From Planctomycetota bacterium (lineage in GTDB: Bacteria; Planctomycetota; B15-G4; SIAN01), in the NCBI GenBank assembly GCA_028289345.1, contig JANQQL010000005.1:227012-291011 (forward strand): 64,000 bases of DNA, written 5' to 3'. Below are positions 61,866 through 64,000 of the stretch, piece after piece. The first letter of the stretch is position 1. The number at the start of each line of letters is the position of its first letter. The position numbers were made by a program, and so were the translations under genes. The notes below the pieces were generated by a model. That model worked only from the letters and a program-made list of their open reading frames with translations. It was not told where the DNA came from and made no database searches.

Positions 61866-63988
61866 GAGTCTTTCGATTCGACGGGCGAAGGCAATGCCTC
61901 GACGTTCTGAAGCGCTTGGCGCAAAGAGCGCAGCAGCGGCGCGACTTCTTGAAGACAAACGTGGCAGCGCACCGTGCTGCGACGTCGGAAAGACTCATCG
62001 TCGCTTTCGGGACGGACCTCGCCGGTCCGGTAGTCGAACAACACCCAGGCCTGGTTCGAGTTCTCCACCCACTCCAACGGACTGACGCGAAGTTGCTCCG
62101 ACGACGGCCCCTCCACTCGCCCGGAACGGAGCTCCGAGGGATAGGGCAGGCGCAGCTTTGCAGTCAATCCCAGCGCTTGCAGTGCGGCTTCGTTCGAATC
62201 AAACCAATCGCGGACTTGGGCCGCCTCGTAGACGGGCATTTCGACTCCGCGCATCGACGCCGCTCCTTCCGCTTCCAAACTGCTTCGCGGGAGGCGTTCC
62301 AGGAAGCAAAGTCCTGGCTCTTGGGGAAGCGAGGGGACGCGCACGCTCCTCCCCAGCAACTCGGTCAACGGGCGCCACAGAACCACGGCTTCCCGCTGCT
62401 CAGCAGATGCCCCGTCAACCATCCAGCGCTGCAAAGTTGCGCAATCGTCAGCGAGAGACTCGGCATCCACGAATAGGTTCCCCGGCAACGGAGATTCCAT
62501 CAACTCTGCCGACAAGTCGACATCCAGCCCCGCCTCCGACTCCGCCTCTTCCTTCGAAGCGAGGGATTCTTGGCCCGGATCCGCCGAGGCTTCGAACGCC
62601 GGCGGGTGATCTTCGACGGGCACGGACTTCGCGGTCTCTGCCGAAGCAGGACTCGATTCGTTGCTGGCCTCGAGCTGCGCGTCCTCGACGGGCTCGGCAG
62701 GGACTGGCTCGTCTGAACTCGGGGGAGTGTCGGCGCCGGCTTGTTCGCTGGCGTCGATGGGATTCGGCGGATCGTCACTCGCCGGTTGATCCGTCGCAGG
62801 CTCCGTGACCGGAGGAAGGATCGCGACTGACGGCGCCGGCTCTGGGTTCTTTTCCACGACATCGTCGGAGGGGGCTTCGTTCCCGGTCTGCTCTCTCAAT
62901 CCCTCGGGAGAGCGCTCCGGTCGAACGGCTCGGGTCGCCGTGGCAGAAACCGGAGTCGCCGTGGCGGCTTGGGCCACTCCGCCGGATTCCGCGACCTCTT
63001 CCGACGGCCCAACCCACTGGGCGTAGCGATCCCAAAGAGGAGCCGAGATCCCGTCCTTGGTCATGACCAGCCCGACCATGATCACTCCGGCCACTACGAC
63101 CAGCGTCCCCACTCGAGACAAGGTCAGAAAACCGCGATTGGAACTCCGGGTCTCCTGTTCGGCCACGTCCAAGTCCTTCAGAGCGTGCTCCGCAGAATTG
63201 GGGCGCTCCTTCGGGTCCTTGGCCAACAGTTGTTCGAACAGCTCGTCCAGAGTCGGTGGGCAATCGCCCAGGTAGTCGGTCAACAGCGGCACCGGGTCTT
63301 CCACATGGCGTTCGGCCAACTCGTGATCCGACTCTCCCTCGAAAGGAGCAACCCCGGTCAACAAATGGAAGAACGTGGCTCCGACGCTGTAGAGGTCACT
63401 GGCGGTACTCGAGATTTGATGCCGGAACTGCTCCGGTGCCAGATACTCCGGGGCTCCACGAATCGTGCGAGAGTGGTACCCGCCTTGGCCGCGACGCAGT
63501 CTCTGTCCCAAGCCGAAGTCAGTGATCCGCGCGCGGAACTGCCCCTCGACCCGAACCAACAAGATGTTGTCCGGCTTGAGGTCGCGATGGATGACTCCGT
63601 GGCGATGGGCAACCGCAAGGCCGCTGAAAACGTCTCGGAGCAAACGCAGGCTGTCCGGCATCGAGAACTTGGTGCCGCGCTCGATGTGATAAGCAAGGGA
63701 GCGCCCACTCACGTATTCGTAGCTGATGTAGTCGAAACCCAGCGCTTGGCCGACATGGTAGACCAGGACGACGTTGGGATGAGGCGGGAACGCCGCGACG
63801 TTGCGTGCCTCACGGAGCACGTCGGCACTGCCTTCTCGCGCCGCAGGGAACACCTTCAAAGCGACGGTCCGTTGGATCCGCGTGTCGAATGCCTTGTAGA
63901 CCGCGCCGTAGCCACCAATCCCGAGGAGCTGCTCGATCTTGTAGTCACCGAGACGAACCCCCGGCAACAGACGGTCATAGCCGGTCAC
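61862..63988 (-). CDS. Transmembrane Ser/Thr protein kinase
   Basis: 708-aa Hanks-type kinase. The N-terminal catalytic domain (about 16-270) has the Gly-rich loop GIGGYGAVY (23-31), ATP-anchoring K45 (VALKVF), catalytic D136 (HRDLKPDN), DFG D157 and GAPEYLAPEQ (178-187). A single membrane helix (about 289-309) is followed by a long Pro/Glu/Ala-rich linker (about 335-480) and a C-terminal domain of about 200 residues with no recognised family. The GTG at 63988 fits family N-termini, but the frame stays open to the window edge, so the true start could lie further upstream. Confidence 0.92.
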   Translation of the reverse strand: MTGYDRLLPGVRLGDYKIEQLLGIGGYGAVYKAFDTRIQRTVALKVFPAAREGSADVLREARNVAAFPPHPNVVLVYHVGQALGFDYISYEYVSGRSLAYHIERGTKFSMPDSLRLLRDVFSGLAVAHRHGVIHRDLKPDNILLVRVEGQFRARITDFGLGQRLRRGQGGYHSRTIRGAPEYLAPEQFRHQISSTASDLYSVGATFFHLLTGVAPFEGESDHELAERHVEDPVPLLTDYLGDCPPTLDELFEQLLAKDPKERPNSAEHALKDLDVAEQETRSSNRGFLTLSRVGTLVVVAGVIMVGLVMTKDGISAPLWDRYAQWVGPSEEVAESGGVAQAATATPVSATATRAVRPERSPEGLREQTGNEAPSDDVVEKNPEPAPSVAILPPVTEPATDQPASDDPPNPIDASEQAGADTPPSSDEPVPAEPVEDAQLEASNESSPASAETAKSVPVEDHPPAFEASADPGQESLASKEEAESEAGLDVDLSAELMESPLPGNLFVDAESLADDCATLQRWMVDGASAEQREAVVLWRPLTELLGRSVRVPSLPQEPGLCFLERLPRSSLEAEGAASMRGVEMPVYEAAQVRDWFDSNEAALQALGLTAKLRLPYPSELRSGRVEGPSSEQLRVSPLEWVENSNQAWVLFDYRTGEVRPESDDESFRRRSTVRCHVCLQEVAPLLRSLRQALQNVEALPSPVESKDS

Positions 63989-64000
63989 CAGATGAGTCGG

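Overview
The window is 64 kb of GC-rich, densely coded bacterial chromosome. I count 44 protein-coding genes and see no tRNA, rRNA, CRISPR array, transposase or phage gene. The gene content suggests Planctomycetota or a related PVC-type lineage: a DUF1549/DUF1553 plus DUF1501 pair, a Gfo/Idh/MocA oxidoreductase paired with a TIM-barrel sugar isomerase, toroid (prenyltransferase-like) repeats behind a TonB-like N-terminus, an ECF sigma factor, a large Ser/Thr kinase, and many secreted proteins with HEAT, NHL, LVIVD and BNR repeats. This placement is inference from family content only. Many genes are coupled through 4-base ATGA, GTGA or TTGA overlaps, and several use GTG or TTG starts.

Layout. 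1-7.1 kb: GNAT acetyltransferase, HEAT-cyclophilin lipoprotein, M28 peptidase with PDZ, a Cys/Met PLP enzyme and a rhomboid protease. 7.1-8.1 kb: no gene, but G/T-rich tandem repeats. 8.1-15.5 kb (minus strand): LVIVD protein, NHL protein, YtkA/FixH-like lipoprotein, a second tandem-repeat block, an outer-membrane barrel, a heavy-metal-associated (HMA) domain protein whose frame crosses two TGA codons, and a SUKH protein. 15.7-21.1 kb: two-component pair, spermidine synthase, TSUP permease and coiled-coil membrane protein. 21.3-31.5 kb: M1 aminopeptidase, PDZ coiled-coil protein, GT39/TPR protein, fructose-bisphosphatase, oxidoreductase and isomerase. 31.9-42.1 kb: CheW-like protein, helical secreted protein, MBL hydrolase, BNR protein, DUF1549/DUF1501 pair and a small secreted protein. 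42.4-50.4 kb: dGTPase, RNase III, Mfd, SurA-like isomerase and toroid protein. 50.7-64 kb: histidine kinase, RsgA, glycosyltransferase, RecD2-RluA fusion, zinc-motif protein, RluA, ECF sigma factor, coiled-coil lipoprotein and Ser/Thr kinase.

The most notable observation is at 8626-9096. One reading frame encodes a putative exported protein with an HMA-type fold. It is interrupted only by TGA-ACG-TGA, exactly where HMA proteins carry their metal-binding Met/Cys loop. A perfectly paired 11-bp hairpin with a GG-initiated loop sits 15-21 nt downstream, as expected of a bacterial SECIS element. I read this as a candidate double-selenocysteine (UxU) metallochaperone. It is encoded just after an outer-membrane barrel, downstream of a protein with an MPxHxHGM metal motif.

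Two repeat systems follow stop codons. (1) Four related 90-160 bp imperfect palindromes, plus one diverged copy, look like oversized bidirectional terminators. (2) Two long G/T-rich arrays, with 175-bp and 129-bp periods, share a common head and tail and begin directly after the rhomboid and YtkA-like genes.
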